A stretch of DNA of 56,652 nucleotides, from positions 1 to 56,652 of the forward strand of contig JAJFGS010000009.1 in NCBI GenBank assembly GCA_021775995.1. The letters are read 5' to 3'. Both the position numbers and the translations under genes were made by a program. The notes under the pieces are model-generated. The model was not told the DNA's origin, ran no database searches, and saw only the letters and a list, made by a program, of their open reading frames with translations. Positions 37,028 through 45,642 of this stretch are shown here, piece by piece. The DNA is from Alphaproteobacteria bacterium. Its GTDB lineage: Bacteria; Pseudomonadota; Alphaproteobacteria; Micavibrionales; Micavibrionaceae. Each line of letters starts with the position of its first letter. The stretch's first letter is position 1.

Positions 37028-37563
37028 CTTTTACTATATCCCTCATCGTCGCCGTCGCCGACAATAATGTCATCGGTAAAGACAATAAAATGCCGTGGCA
37101 TATTTCCGAAGACTTCAAACATTTTAAAGAAGTAACGATGGGTAAGCCCTGCATTATGGGACGGAAAACTTATGAGAGTATTTTGGAGCAGCTTGGAAAA
37201 CCATTGCCTAAACGCACATCAATTGTTGTAACAAGAAACCCCCGCCTCTCCCTTCAGGGAGAGGGCAACGGAGCTTCATCACAAAGTGATGTTAGCGCAG
37301 TGGGTGAGGGTACAATAATTGCCACCTCATTAGACGAAGCCATCGAAAAAGCGAAAGCAGAAACCAAAAGCGAGATTATGGTGATTGGTGGTTCGCAAAT
37401 TTATGCCCTTGCCTTGCCCTTAGCAGACCGCATTTATCTCACCCGCGTCCATCAAGAACCTGAAGGCGATGCTTTCTTCCCCGAGTTTGGACCTGACTGG
37501 ATTGAATCAGATATAGAACACCATGATGGCTTTAGTTTTGTAACGTTAGAGCGCAATCAATGA
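37024..37563 (+). CDS. folA: Dihydrofolate reductase with repeat-derived insertion
   Basis: 179 residues from the ATG at 37024; the upstream in-frame extension is the end of the previous gene. ISLIVAVADNNVIGKDNKMPWHISEDFKHFK (substrate loop, acidic residue in the SED motif), GKPCIMGRKTYESI, the NADPH loop MVIGGSQIYALAL and a typical C-terminus are intact. Residues about 74-96 (RLSLQGEGNG...VGEGT) have no DHFR counterpart and are encoded by a palindromic repeat, between IVVTRNP and TIIATSLDEA. Recycles the dihydrofolate made by ThyA. Confidence 0.95.
   Translation: MTFTISLIVAVADNNVIGKDNKMPWHISEDFKHFKEVTMGKPCIMGRKTYESILEQLGKPLPKRTSIVVTRNPRLSLQGEGNGASSQSDVSAVGEGTIIATSLDEAIEKAKAETKSEIMVIGGSQIYALALPLADRIYLTRVHQEPEGDAFFPEFGPDWIESDIEHHDGFSFVTLERNQ
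37244..37311. repeat. Palindromic repeat inserted in frame in folA
   Basis: Perfect stem CCTCTCCC-TTCA-GGGAGAGG (37245-37264), then CAACGGAGC, a second perfect stem CATCAC-AAA-GTGATG (37277-37291), then TTAGCGCAGTGGGTGAGGG. It is read through without a stop and adds about 23 residues. Confidence 0.8.
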
Positions 37564-37586
37564 CCGCCACTACAGGCCAACACCCC

Positions 37587-37642
37587 GCTCCATCATTGCA
37601 CGCTTTAGCTCCGTCATTGCACGCTTTATGCGTGCAATCCAG
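37587..37642. repeat. Direct repeat with hairpin after folA
   Basis: Two 21-base direct repeats (37587-37607, 37608-37628; one mismatch), the second running into a perfect 9-bp hairpin ATTGCACGC-N5-GCGTGCAAT and CCAG. Layout GTCATT...AATCCAG resembles the first hairpin of copy F. Confidence 0.7.
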
Positions 37643-37669
37643 AAAAATAGATTATACGGACTTAATAAA

Positions 37670-38701
37670 TTATTGGCCGTGTAATGACGATAATATTTTG
37701 GAAGAAATCTCCTCATACGCCAGATTGCCGCTTAATTTTCCAGCATCCGAATTCTCTCTAATCGAACTTTCAAGGGGGATAGCACCTAAATACGATACGT
37801 CACGTTTCTTAGCTTCGGTTTCAATGGTGCCACTCCCGAAGATATGGTCTTCATGACCACAATTCGAGCAAATATGCGTGCTCATATTTTCAATCAAACC
37901 CAGAATAGGAACATTGGTTTTATTGAACATCTCGATCGCTTTAACAGCATCTATCAACGCCAAATCTTGTGGTGTCGATACAATGATTGCGCCATCAACG
38001 TCGATCTTCTGCGCTATCGTCAGCTGCGCATCACCAGTTCCTGGTGGCAGATCAATCACCAGAATATCGAGTGGTTTCTCTTCACTAGCCCAATCAACAT
38101 CACGCAGCATCTGATAAATCGCCGTCTGCACCATTGGTCCACGCCAGATCATCGGCGTATTCTGGTCCACCATAAAACCGATAGACATCACTTTTAAGCC
38201 ATGTGCCTCAAACGGAATAAGCTGCTTATCCTCGGTCATATTTGGCTTCTTATAGGGCAAACCCGTTAAACGTGGGACACTGGGACCATAAATATCAGCA
38301 TCGAGCAAACCAACGCCTTTTCCACCCTTCGCCAAAGCAGCAGCAAGGTTCACCGCCACAGTGGATTTTCCAACGCCGCCCTTCCCCGAAGCCACAGCAA
38401 TAATCTTCTTAATTGGTAATTTAAGTTTTGGATTTTTACCCATACCATGCGGATCCGCTTGGGCTGGTTTTTCAGCAGTCAGAATAGCGGTCACTTTGCC
38501 AACGCCTTGCAAGCCATAAACGCTACTTTCTGCCTTCTGGCGTAAATCTTCCATTTTAGTGCCCTGCTGGTTCTTTTGAGCAGAATCAATAACAATAGAA
38601 AAAAGAACATTACCTTGCCCATCAATATGCAAACCCTGAACACGGTCTTGTGGCACAATATCCTGTAAGGCCTCATATATATTTTGTTCTTGAATCTTCA
38701 T
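37670..38701 (-). CDS. mrp: Mrp/NBP35-type iron-sulfur carrier ATPase
   Basis: 343 residues from the ATG at 38701, 6 bases after AAGGA. Residues 1-90 form a MIP18-like domain (IYEALQDIVPQDRVQGLHIDGQGNVLFS). The P-loop is VASGKGGVGKSTVAVNLAAAL (deviant Walker A, about 111-130), with LLDADIYGPSVPRL, DILVIDLPPGTGDAQLTIAQ and the cluster-binding CSNCG near residue 280. Carries or assembles Fe-S clusters in the cytoplasm. Confidence 0.96.
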   Translation of the reverse strand: MKIQEQNIYEALQDIVPQDRVQGLHIDGQGNVLFSIVIDSAQKNQQGTKMEDLRQKAESSVYGLQGVGKVTAILTAEKPAQADPHGMGKNPKLKLPIKKIIAVASGKGGVGKSTVAVNLAAALAKGGKGVGLLDADIYGPSVPRLTGLPYKKPNMTEDKQLIPFEAHGLKVMSIGFMVDQNTPMIWRGPMVQTAIYQMLRDVDWASEEKPLDILVIDLPPGTGDAQLTIAQKIDVDGAIIVSTPQDLALIDAVKAIEMFNKTNVPILGLIENMSTHICSNCGHEDHIFGSGTIETEAKKRDVSYLGAIPLESSIRENSDAGKLSGNLAYEEISSKILSSLHGQ

Positions 38702-38755
38702 CAAACATCCTTGCACTTCATGGCAAATTCATTAAGGTAACACTTATAAAAAGCC

Positions 38756-38778
38756 GTCATGCCCGCAAGCGGGAGGAC
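38756..38778. repeat. 23-nt hairpin repeat, canonical copy
   Basis: GTCATG, perfect stem CCCGC-AA-GCGGG, AGGAC, in the gap between mrp and hflK. Compare 1514 (T-A closing pair) and 34836 (reverse orientation). Confidence 0.75.
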
Positions 38779-38827
38779 GTGTACATTATTAATCATCCAA
38801 ACCATTTAAAAGCAAGGACTTCGCTTA

Positions 38828-39940
38828 ATGTCAGATAATAAAAATCCATGGGGAAATGTTAAAGGCGGTGGCGGACCACGCAAACCATCTGGTGGCGGCT
38901 CAAGAAGACCCCCTCACGGCGGCGGGAACGATCCCATTGATTTGGATAAAATGATGCGCAAAGCCAAAGATGATTTTGGTGACATGATCCCTGGTAACCT
39001 TGGCGGCGGCGCCATCGGCCTTATTGCTGGTCTTATACTTCTCGTTCTGTTCGTAACTTTATGTACCTACATTGTGAAACCTGGTGAAAATGCTGTTGTT
39101 CAGCGTTTTGGTGCATGGGAACGAACAAAAGCACAAGAAGGTTTAAGTTTTAAATTCCCTTGGCCTGTCGAAAATCTTCAAAAAGTAAATGTAAATGAAA
39201 TTCGTAAAATGAATATTGGTTTTGTTGAACGTTTTGGACGTTCAACGACCCAAGCGCAAGATATTCCTGAAGAAAGCCTCATGCTGACTTCCGATAGAAA
39301 TATCGTTGATATTGATTTAGTCATTCAATGGAATATCAAATCTGCCGAAGACTATGTCTTCAATATTAAAGACCAAGAAGCAACAATTAAAAAAGTCGCT
39401 GAGAGTGCGATCCGTGAAGAAATTGGTCAAACAAATATGTTCCCTATCATCACAACCGAACGCGATGTCGTGGCACAACAAACAAAAGAAATTATTCAAA
39501 AAAATCTGGATGAATATAATTCTGGCGTAAATATTACACAGGTTCTAATCCAGCGGGCTGAAGTTCACCCTGATGTTCAACAAGCTTTCCAAGATGTCCA
39601 AAGTGCCAAACAAGATGCAGAAGATGTACAAAACCGTGCGCGTGCCTATCGTGAAGATATTTTGCCGAAAGCTCGTGGTGCTGCCATTCAACTTATCCAA
39701 AATGCAAAAGCCTATAAAGAATCCACAGTTGCAAAATCAACAGGGGATGCGGAACGCTTTAACTCCATTTACGAATCTTATCTAACGGGACAAGATGTCA
39801 CGAAAAAACGTATCTATTTAGAAACAATGGAGAACGTTTTAACCAACGCACAAAAAATTATTATTGATAGCAACGATGGAAAAAGCGGCGTTGTGCCGTA
39901 CTTACCTCTCAATGAATTACAATCCAAAAAGAAAAATTAA
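38828..39940 (+). CDS. hflK: FtsH protease modulator HflK
   Basis: 370 residues. A Gly/Pro-rich cytoplasmic N-terminus (NPWGNVKGGGGPRKPSGGGSRRPPHGG), one membrane helix (about 60-82), then the SPFH domain beginning VKPGENAVVQRFGAW, and a helical region ending in IIDSNDGKSGVVPYLPLNEL. With HflC it forms a large ring around FtsH and regulates quality control in the inner membrane. hflC follows after 12 bases. Confidence 0.96.
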   Translation: MSDNKNPWGNVKGGGGPRKPSGGGSRRPPHGGGNDPIDLDKMMRKAKDDFGDMIPGNLGGGAIGLIAGLILLVLFVTLCTYIVKPGENAVVQRFGAWERTKAQEGLSFKFPWPVENLQKVNVNEIRKMNIGFVERFGRSTTQAQDIPEESLMLTSDRNIVDIDLVIQWNIKSAEDYVFNIKDQEATIKKVAESAIREEIGQTNMFPIITTERDVVAQQTKEIIQKNLDEYNSGVNITQVLIQRAEVHPDVQQAFQDVQSAKQDAEDVQNRARAYREDILPKARGAAIQLIQNAKAYKESTVAKSTGDAERFNSIYESYLTGQDVTKKRIYLETMENVLTNAQKIIIDSNDGKSGVVPYLPLNELQSKKKN

Positions 39941-39952
39941 GGGTTAAAAATC

Positions 39953-40969
39953 ATGACACAAAATAAAATAAACATTGTTTTTATCTCTCTTTTAATTGGG
40001 ATATTTATTCTATCGCAAGCCTTGTTCAGCGTTGACCAACGTGAACAAGCCCTTGTTCTTCAACTTGGTAATCCTGTTGGTGAACCACGCTCACCTGGAT
40101 TACATTTTAAAATCCCTTTTATCCAAGAAGTGAAACGCTTTGACGGTCGTATTTTATCTGTAGACCCAAAACCTGAACAAGTTGTTATTGCCAGCTCAAC
40201 TATCGCCCGTGAAAAATCACGTGAAGAAGCCGCCAATGAAAGAGCCGCAAAGAAAACTACGCCAGTAGAAACGTCACAAACTGATACACCGACAGAAAAC
40301 ACAACCGTTGTGGTAGAACGTCCAAAGATTGAAAATGTTAGCGGGGAACCAATCATCGTTGACAGCTTTGCTCGTTACAAAATTGTAGACCCATTACAAT
40401 TCTTAAAAACGTTGGGAACAATTACAATTGCAAACCAGCGTTTAGAAAATATTTTAAACGATGCCACTCGCGCCGTTTTAGGTAAGACATCTTTGCCTGA
40501 ATTACTCTCAGAAGAACGAACTTACGTCATGAATGATATTCGCCGCCGCGTGAATAAGAAAATCCAGCAAGATGAGCTGGGCATTGAAATCGTTGATGTC
40601 CGTATCGTTCGCGCTGACCTTACAAAAGAACTTCGTACCTCTACCGTACGACGTATGATTTCTGAACTTCAGGAACGAGCAACAGAAACGCGTGCGAAAG
40701 GTGAAGAACGAGCAAAAGAAATTAGAGCCACAGCTGAAAAAGAGCGTACCGTACTTCTGGCAAATTCTGGACGTGATGCAGAAATACTTCGCGGGGAAGG
40801 CGACAAAGAAGCCATCAAAATTTATGCCGATGCCTTTAACAAGGACAAAGAATTTTATGGTTTTATCCGTTCAATGGAAGCTTATAGCAATACGTTGGCA
40901 GACCCTGAAACACGTTTAATTCTATCACCAGACAGTGATTTCTTTAAATATTTTGAAGGTCGCCGTTAA
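39953..40969 (+). CDS. hflC: FtsH protease modulator HflC, with extra loop
   Basis: 338 residues. N-terminal membrane helix (about 8-25), SPFH domain with VDQREQALVLQLGNPVGEPRSPGLHFKIPFIQEVKRFDGR, and ELGIEIVDVRIVRADLTKEL with RMISELQERATETRAKGEERAKEIRA. A low-complexity acidic/Thr insert (EEAANERAAKKTTPVETSQ and on, about residues 90-125) interrupts the SPFH domain where E. coli HflC has a much shorter stretch. In frame with intact flanks, so probably a surface loop. Confidence 0.95.
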   Translation: MTQNKINIVFISLLIGIFILSQALFSVDQREQALVLQLGNPVGEPRSPGLHFKIPFIQEVKRFDGRILSVDPKPEQVVIASSTIAREKSREEAANERAAKKTTPVETSQTDTPTENTTVVVERPKIENVSGEPIIVDSFARYKIVDPLQFLKTLGTITIANQRLENILNDATRAVLGKTSLPELLSEERTYVMNDIRRRVNKKIQQDELGIEIVDVRIVRADLTKELRTSTVRRMISELQERATETRAKGEERAKEIRATAEKERTVLLANSGRDAEILRGEGDKEAIKIYADAFNKDKEFYGFIRSMEAYSNTLADPETRLILSPDSDFFKYFEGRR

Positions 40970-40987
40970 AGCCCCTACTTTAATAAT

Positions 40988-41188
40988 ATGGATGGTTCTC
41001 TATTATATTTAACAACTGCCTTTGCCTTAATTTTTGTCATTGAGGGTCTACTTTATGCCATTTTTCCAAGTCATATTCAAAAAATGATGGAAATGGCCAG
41101 TCAATTACCAGAAAAGAATTTTAGGTCCTTAGGCGTATTAATGCTGACCACTGGTGTCTTCATAGTTTGGATATTACAAAAACTCTAA
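40988..41188 (+). CDS. DUF2065 (YjeT-like) small membrane protein
   Basis: 66 residues with two membrane helices (7-27 and 47-64) and the LPEKNFRSLGVLMLTTGVFIVWIL ending typical of DUF2065. In many proteobacteria it sits after hflKC, as here. Function unknown. Confidence 0.85.
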   Translation: MDGSLLYLTTAFALIFVIEGLLYAIFPSHIQKMMEMASQLPEKNFRSLGVLMLTTGVFIVWILQKL

Positions 41189-41264
41189 GATATATTGACG
41201 TTCACCTCCATTATAAATAGTCTAAGACCCTAATCAAAACTGAACAAAAAAGGATACAAAACAC

Positions 41265-42782
41265 ATGCAAAGAATAAAAATGAAGAACTTATTTTTAGCC
41301 TTTACCATTGCTAGCACCGTCCTAATAACTGCTATTACAACGCTTGAAGCACGTGAAATTGTACCCGAAGTAAACGCACCAAGCTCTTTTGCAGATTTGG
41401 CAGAGCAACTTCTTCCTTCTGTTGTCAACGTATCCTCAACACAAAAAATTGAAGAAGATTCCAACCTTCCTGAAATGCCTCAATTCCCTCCTGGATCTCC
41501 TTTCGAAGATTTCTTTGAAGAATTTATGGGTAAACGAGGACAAGGTGGTGAAAATGGCGGTATGGGCAGCCCTGCCCTTCCAGCAGCTTCTTTAGGATCA
41601 GGTTTTATTATTGATGCAGAGAATGGTTACATTGTCACCAATAATCACGTTATCCGTGACGCTGAAGAAGTGCGTATCACACTACATGATGAAAGTACAA
41701 TTCCTGCAGAAATTATTGGCCGCGATGAAAAAATTGACATCGCCGTTTTAAAAGTCGATACAAAAAAACATAAACTAACAGATGTAAAATTTGGTAGTAG
41801 CGACAAAATGCGCGTTGGGGACTGGATTGTAGCCATAGGAAACCCTTTCGGTTTAGGCGGTACAGTCACATCTGGTATTATTTCTGCTCGCCAACGTGAT
41901 ATTAATTCTGGTCCCTATGATGATTATATCCAAACAGATGCCTCTATTAATCGTGGAAATTCTGGCGGCCCTTTGTTTGATATGGCAGGAAATGTTATTG
42001 GCATTAACACAGCCATCTTTTCTCCAACTGGCGGTTCTGTCGGAATTGGTTTTGCTATTCCTTCTAATCTTGCCAAGCCTGTTATTGATCAACTCATTAA
42101 ATATGGTCGTACCAAACGGGGATGGTTAGGTGTCCGTATTCAAACCGTAACAGATGAAATTGCTGAAAGTCTCGGCCTTGATAAAGCTCAAGGTGCGCTT
42201 ATCGCCAGTGTAACCGAAGATGGGCCCGCAGAAAAAGCGCGACTAAAAGCAGGCGATATTGTTCTTAAGTTCGATGGGAAAGATGTCACTGACATGCGTG
42301 CCCTTCCGCGCATTGTTGCCGAAACCCCAATTGAAAAAGAAGTAACTTTAGTCTATTGGCGCGATGGCAAAGAGCGTAAAGTCAAAGTGAATATTGGCGA
42401 GTTGGAGAAAGCGGAAGATGAAGGTTTGATCACAGCAGATGGTACTGGAAGTCAAACTGACAAAACTTTAAAAGATTTTGAAATTAGTGATGTCGATATG
42501 AACGTCGCCGCCATAAATGAAACAGCCCGTGAAAACTATAATATTCCAGATGATGTAGATGGTGTTGTTATTGTTAAAACCAACCCACGAGGTGAAGCCG
42601 CAATGAAGGGGCTTGGTTTAGGTGACGTTATTGTTGAAATAAACCAAAAACCTGTAACAGATCCAGAGGAATTAGAAAAAATTATTAGTAAAGCAAAGAA
42701 AGCCCAGAAACCTTCTGTGCTGCTTCTTGTAAATCGTGAAGGTGATGTTCGCTTTGTTGCGCTAAAGCTGGAGGATGACTAA
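41265..42782 (+). CDS. degP: Do-family periplasmic serine protease (DegP/HtrA)
   Basis: 505 residues, ribosome site AAGGAT. Signal sequence about 1-29; catalytic triad H128 (VTNNHVI), D158 (KIDIAVLKV) and S233 (GNSGGPLF), all present; a Gly/Met-rich LA-loop near 85-108; two PDZ domains (about 270-370 and 405-500). Periplasmic protease/chaperone. Follows hflKC and DUF2065, an envelope quality-control cluster. Its last 8 bases overlap miaA. Confidence 0.95.
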   Translation: MQRIKMKNLFLAFTIASTVLITAITTLEAREIVPEVNAPSSFADLAEQLLPSVVNVSSTQKIEEDSNLPEMPQFPPGSPFEDFFEEFMGKRGQGGENGGMGSPALPAASLGSGFIIDAENGYIVTNNHVIRDAEEVRITLHDESTIPAEIIGRDEKIDIAVLKVDTKKHKLTDVKFGSSDKMRVGDWIVAIGNPFGLGGTVTSGIISARQRDINSGPYDDYIQTDASINRGNSGGPLFDMAGNVIGINTAIFSPTGGSVGIGFAIPSNLAKPVIDQLIKYGRTKRGWLGVRIQTVTDEIAESLGLDKAQGALIASVTEDGPAEKARLKAGDIVLKFDGKDVTDMRALPRIVAETPIEKEVTLVYWRDGKERKVKVNIGELEKAEDEGLITADGTGSQTDKTLKDFEISDVDMNVAAINETARENYNIPDDVDGVVIVKTNPRGEAAMKGLGLGDVIVEINQKPVTDPEELEKIISKAKKAQKPSVLLLVNREGDVRFVALKLEDD

Positions 42783-43677
42783 CAAAACCATCCATATCAT
42801 TGGTGGACCAACGGCGAGTGGTAAATCAGCACACGCCATCGCTTTAGCAGAAAAACTGGACGGCGTTATTATTAATGCCGATTCAATGCAAATCTATGAT
42901 GGCCTGCCTACACTAACAGCTCAGCCTTCTGAACAAGATAAAACTATCTGCCCCCATTTGCTCTATGGTGCGCTCCACCCTAATGAAGCCTGCTCTGCTG
43001 GTAATTGGCGAGAAATGGTTGAACCGCTTATTGTCAAAACATTGGAGAAAGAAAAAACACCTATCATTGTCGGCGGATCAGGACTTTATATCCATGCTCT
43101 TACAGATGGACTATCCCCTATCCCTGATATTCCTAATAATATTCGAGAAAAAACCAACGCCAGACAACAAGAACTTGGTAATCCAGCATTTTTTGAAGAG
43201 CTTAAGCAACGCGATCCTATCATGGCATCACGTCTTCATGAAGATCATACGGCGCGACTTATACGAGCATGGGAAGTCATAGAATTCACAGGAAAAAGCT
43301 TAGCTGAGTGGCAAGAGATACCTCGCCTTAGCCCACCAGATGATTGGCAATTAGATGTAACACTCGTCATGCCTAAACGTGAAACCCTTTATGAGCGTTG
43401 TAACCAGCGCTTTATTACCATGCTTAATGGTGCCTTAGAAGAAGTAAAAGCCTTTAACAAAGCCAAAGAAAATGGGGATATTACTGAAAATTCCCTGCTG
43501 AATAATGCTCTAGGAGCAAAGCCCCTGACAGCCTACCTCAATGGCAAAATAGACAAAGAATCCGCTATTGATCAGGGTCAGAGAGACACCAGACATTATG
43601 CCAAGCGTCAAGTGACATGGTTCCGCCATCAAATAAAACCGAATAAAAATGTTGCAAAAATATCTGTCGTATCGTAA
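42775..43677 (+). CDS. miaA: tRNA dimethylallyltransferase MiaA
   Basis: 300 residues. P-loop GGPTASGKSAHAIALAE, NADSMQIYDGLPTLTAQP, GGSGLYIHALTDGLSPIPDIP, RLIRAWEVIEFTGKSLAEWQ and ALGAKPLTAYL...RDTRHYAKRQVTWFRHQ complete the family. Adds dimethylallyl to A37 of UNN-decoding tRNAs. The ATG lies within the degP 3' end and only a base or less past GGAGG, too close for a normal ribosome site, so translation is probably coupled to degP. Confidence 0.96.
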   Translation: MTNKTIHIIGGPTASGKSAHAIALAEKLDGVIINADSMQIYDGLPTLTAQPSEQDKTICPHLLYGALHPNEACSAGNWREMVEPLIVKTLEKEKTPIIVGGSGLYIHALTDGLSPIPDIPNNIREKTNARQQELGNPAFFEELKQRDPIMASRLHEDHTARLIRAWEVIEFTGKSLAEWQEIPRLSPPDDWQLDVTLVMPKRETLYERCNQRFITMLNGALEEVKAFNKAKENGDITENSLLNNALGAKPLTAYLNGKIDKESAIDQGQRDTRHYAKRQVTWFRHQIKPNKNVAKISVVS

Positions 43678-43687
43678 TTATATTCCC

Positions 43688-43756
43688 ATGTTGGAAAACT
43701 TGAACATTTTAGTCGTCGCACTCGTGGTGCTCCTTGGAGGAGCGCTGCCGGTCTGA
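43688..43756 (+). CDS. Branched-chain amino acid leader peptide
   Basis: 22 codons: 7 Leu, 5 Val and 1 Ile, with the run ILVVALVVLL in the middle, directly before an attenuator-like structure and ilvB. This is the classical architecture of ilv/ivb leader peptides, in which ribosome stalling at Leu/Val/Ile codons blocks the terminator. It lies 10 bases past the miaA stop; no strong Shine-Dalgarno is visible, so translation may be coupled to miaA. Confidence 0.88.
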   Translation: MLENLNILVVALVVLLGGALPV

Positions 43757-43816
43757 TATGGTTTAAACTGTTCAGAAATTAAGGTCAGCGCCCCGAATGA
43801 AAGTTCGGGGTTTTTT
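43757..43816 (+). promoter_or_regulatory. ilvB attenuator (antiterminator/terminator)
   Basis: GCTCC-TTGGA-GGAGC forms a hairpin at the end of the leader frame. GCGCTG (43742-43747) can instead pair with CAGCGC (near 43786-43791), which runs into the left terminator arm CCCCGAA. The terminator is CCCCGAA/TTCGGGG (43791-43810) plus six T. The two pairings compete, as expected for attenuation. Confidence 0.8.
43791..43816 (+). terminator. Intrinsic terminator of the ilv leader
   Basis: Perfect 7-bp stem CCCCGAA/TTCGGGG with a 6-base loop followed by TTTTTT, 33 bases before the ilvB ATG. Confidence 0.9.
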
Positions 43817-43849
43817 GTTTAAAAATTTAAATTTACGGAAAAAAATAAA

Positions 43850-45640
43850 ATGATAAGCGCAGTTAAAGAAAAAGCTCTTGCCGCTAAAACATCAAAAACA
43901 AAGAAAATGTCTGGTGCAGAAATGGTTATCGAAGCTTTGGTCGAGCAAGGTATTGATACAATTTTTGGGTATCCTGGCGGTGCTGTCCTTCCAATTTACG
44001 ATGCACTTTTCCAACAAAATAAAGTCAAACATATTCTTTGTCGTCATGAACAAGGTGCTGCGCATGCCGCAGAAGGTTATGCAAGGTCGACAGGTAAAAC
44101 TGGTGTTGTTTTGGTTACCAGCGGCCCCGGCGCAACAAATGCCGTTACAGGTTTAACAGATGCTTTATTGGATTCCATTCCTCTGGTTTGCATCACAGGA
44201 CAAGTGCCAACTTTTTTAATTGGTAATGACGCTTTCCAAGAAGCCGATACGACTGGTATCACGCGCCCCTGTACCAAACATAATTATCTTGTAAAAGACG
44301 TTAACGATCTATCCAATATTTTACATGAAGCCTTTCATATTTCTGGCTCTGGTCGTCCTGGTCCTGTTGTTATTGACTTACCCAAAGACGTCCAATTTGC
44401 TGAAGGTAACTATATCAATAAAGCAAATGCTATTACGCACATGTATCAACCCCAAACTGAACCCGATATGATGGCCATTGAAGAAGCGGTTCGTTTAATA
44501 GCCAATGCAAAAAAACCTATTTTTTATACTGGCGGCGGCGTCATTAATGCAGGACCAAAAGCCTCAAAAGACTTAACCGAATTTGTAAAGAAAACAGGCC
44601 ACCCCATCACCAGTACTTTAATGGGTTTAGGAGCATTCCCCGCCCATGAAGAACAATGGCTGGGAATGCTTGGTATGCACGGAACTTACGAGGCCAATTG
44701 GGCGATGCATGATTGCGATGTCATGGTTTGTATTGGCGCAAGATTTGATGACCGCATTACAGGTGATATCGCAAAATTTTCACCAAAATCTAAAAAAATC
44801 CATATTGATATTGACCCAAGCTCAATCAATAAAATTGTTAGCGTTGACCTTCCCATCGTTGCCGATGCGGGTTCTGCCATTACCGCAATGCTAAAAATTT
44901 GGAAAGATAAAAAATATAAAGTTAATCAAGATGCTCTTAATCGTTGGTGGTCAAAAATTGATGAATGGCGATCCGTAAATTGTCTATCATACAAAAACAG
45001 TGACACAATTATTAAACCACAATTTGCTTTGGAGCGTTTACGTCACCATCTATCCAAACAAAAGAAAGATGTTTTTATCACGACGGAAGTTGGACAACAT
45101 CAAATGTGGGCAGCACAGTTCTTACCTTTTGATAAGCCTAATCATTGGATGACCTCTGGCGGTTTAGGAACAATGGGCTATGGCCTTCCTGCTGCTATTG
45201 GCACACAACTTGGCAACCCTGATGGGCTTGTTATTGATGTCGCCGGTGAAGCCTCTATCTTAATGAATATCCAAGAGATGAGTACCGCCGTACAATATAA
45301 TCTACCCGTTAAAATCTTTATCTTAAACAATCAATGGATGGGTATGGTACGCCAATGGCAAGAATTGCTTCATGGTGAACGTTACTCACAAAGTTACACC
45401 GAAAGCTTGCCTGATTTTGTGAAGCTAGCAGAAGCTTATGGTGGTGTAGGCTTACGAGCCGATACACCCGATGAGTTAGACGGCGTTATCGAACAAATGT
45501 TAAAAACAGACAAAGTTACTATCGTTGATGTTCGTACTTGTCAGTCAGAAAATTGCTTCCCGATGATTCCATCAGGTAAAGCACATAATGAAATGATCCT
45601 CGCGGCAGATGCCGATAAATTTGATAAGAAACTGGTGTAA
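43850..45640 (+). CDS. ilvB: Acetolactate synthase large subunit
   Basis: 596 residues. MSGAEMVIEALVEQGIDTIFGYPGGAVLPIYDAL, the catalytic glutamate in RHEQGAAHAAEGYARSTGK, GPGATNAVTGLTDAL, and the thiamine diphosphate region AGEASILMNIQEMSTAVQYNLPVKIFILNNQWMGMVRQWQ. The usual GDG/GDA metal aspartate is a glutamate (GEAS). Catalyses the first common step to Val, Leu and Ile. The N-terminus is about 20 residues longer than the core. ilvH follows after 2 bases; regulated by the attenuator upstream. Confidence 0.96.
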   Translation: MISAVKEKALAAKTSKTKKMSGAEMVIEALVEQGIDTIFGYPGGAVLPIYDALFQQNKVKHILCRHEQGAAHAAEGYARSTGKTGVVLVTSGPGATNAVTGLTDALLDSIPLVCITGQVPTFLIGNDAFQEADTTGITRPCTKHNYLVKDVNDLSNILHEAFHISGSGRPGPVVIDLPKDVQFAEGNYINKANAITHMYQPQTEPDMMAIEEAVRLIANAKKPIFYTGGGVINAGPKASKDLTEFVKKTGHPITSTLMGLGAFPAHEEQWLGMLGMHGTYEANWAMHDCDVMVCIGARFDDRITGDIAKFSPKSKKIHIDIDPSSINKIVSVDLPIVADAGSAITAMLKIWKDKKYKVNQDALNRWWSKIDEWRSVNCLSYKNSDTIIKPQFALERLRHHLSKQKKDVFITTEVGQHQMWAAQFLPFDKPNHWMTSGGLGTMGYGLPAAIGTQLGNPDGLVIDVAGEASILMNIQEMSTAVQYNLPVKIFILNNQWMGMVRQWQELLHGERYSQSYTESLPDFVKLAEAYGGVGLRADTPDELDGVIEQMLKTDKVTIVDVRTCQSENCFPMIPSGKAHNEMILAADADKFDKKLV

Positions 45641-45642
45641 TC

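Noticed and set aside
37560-37856. 98-codon frame overlapping the folA stop and the mrp 3' end
   Set aside because: Its first part is a direct repeat and its second part is the shadow of mrp on the other strand.
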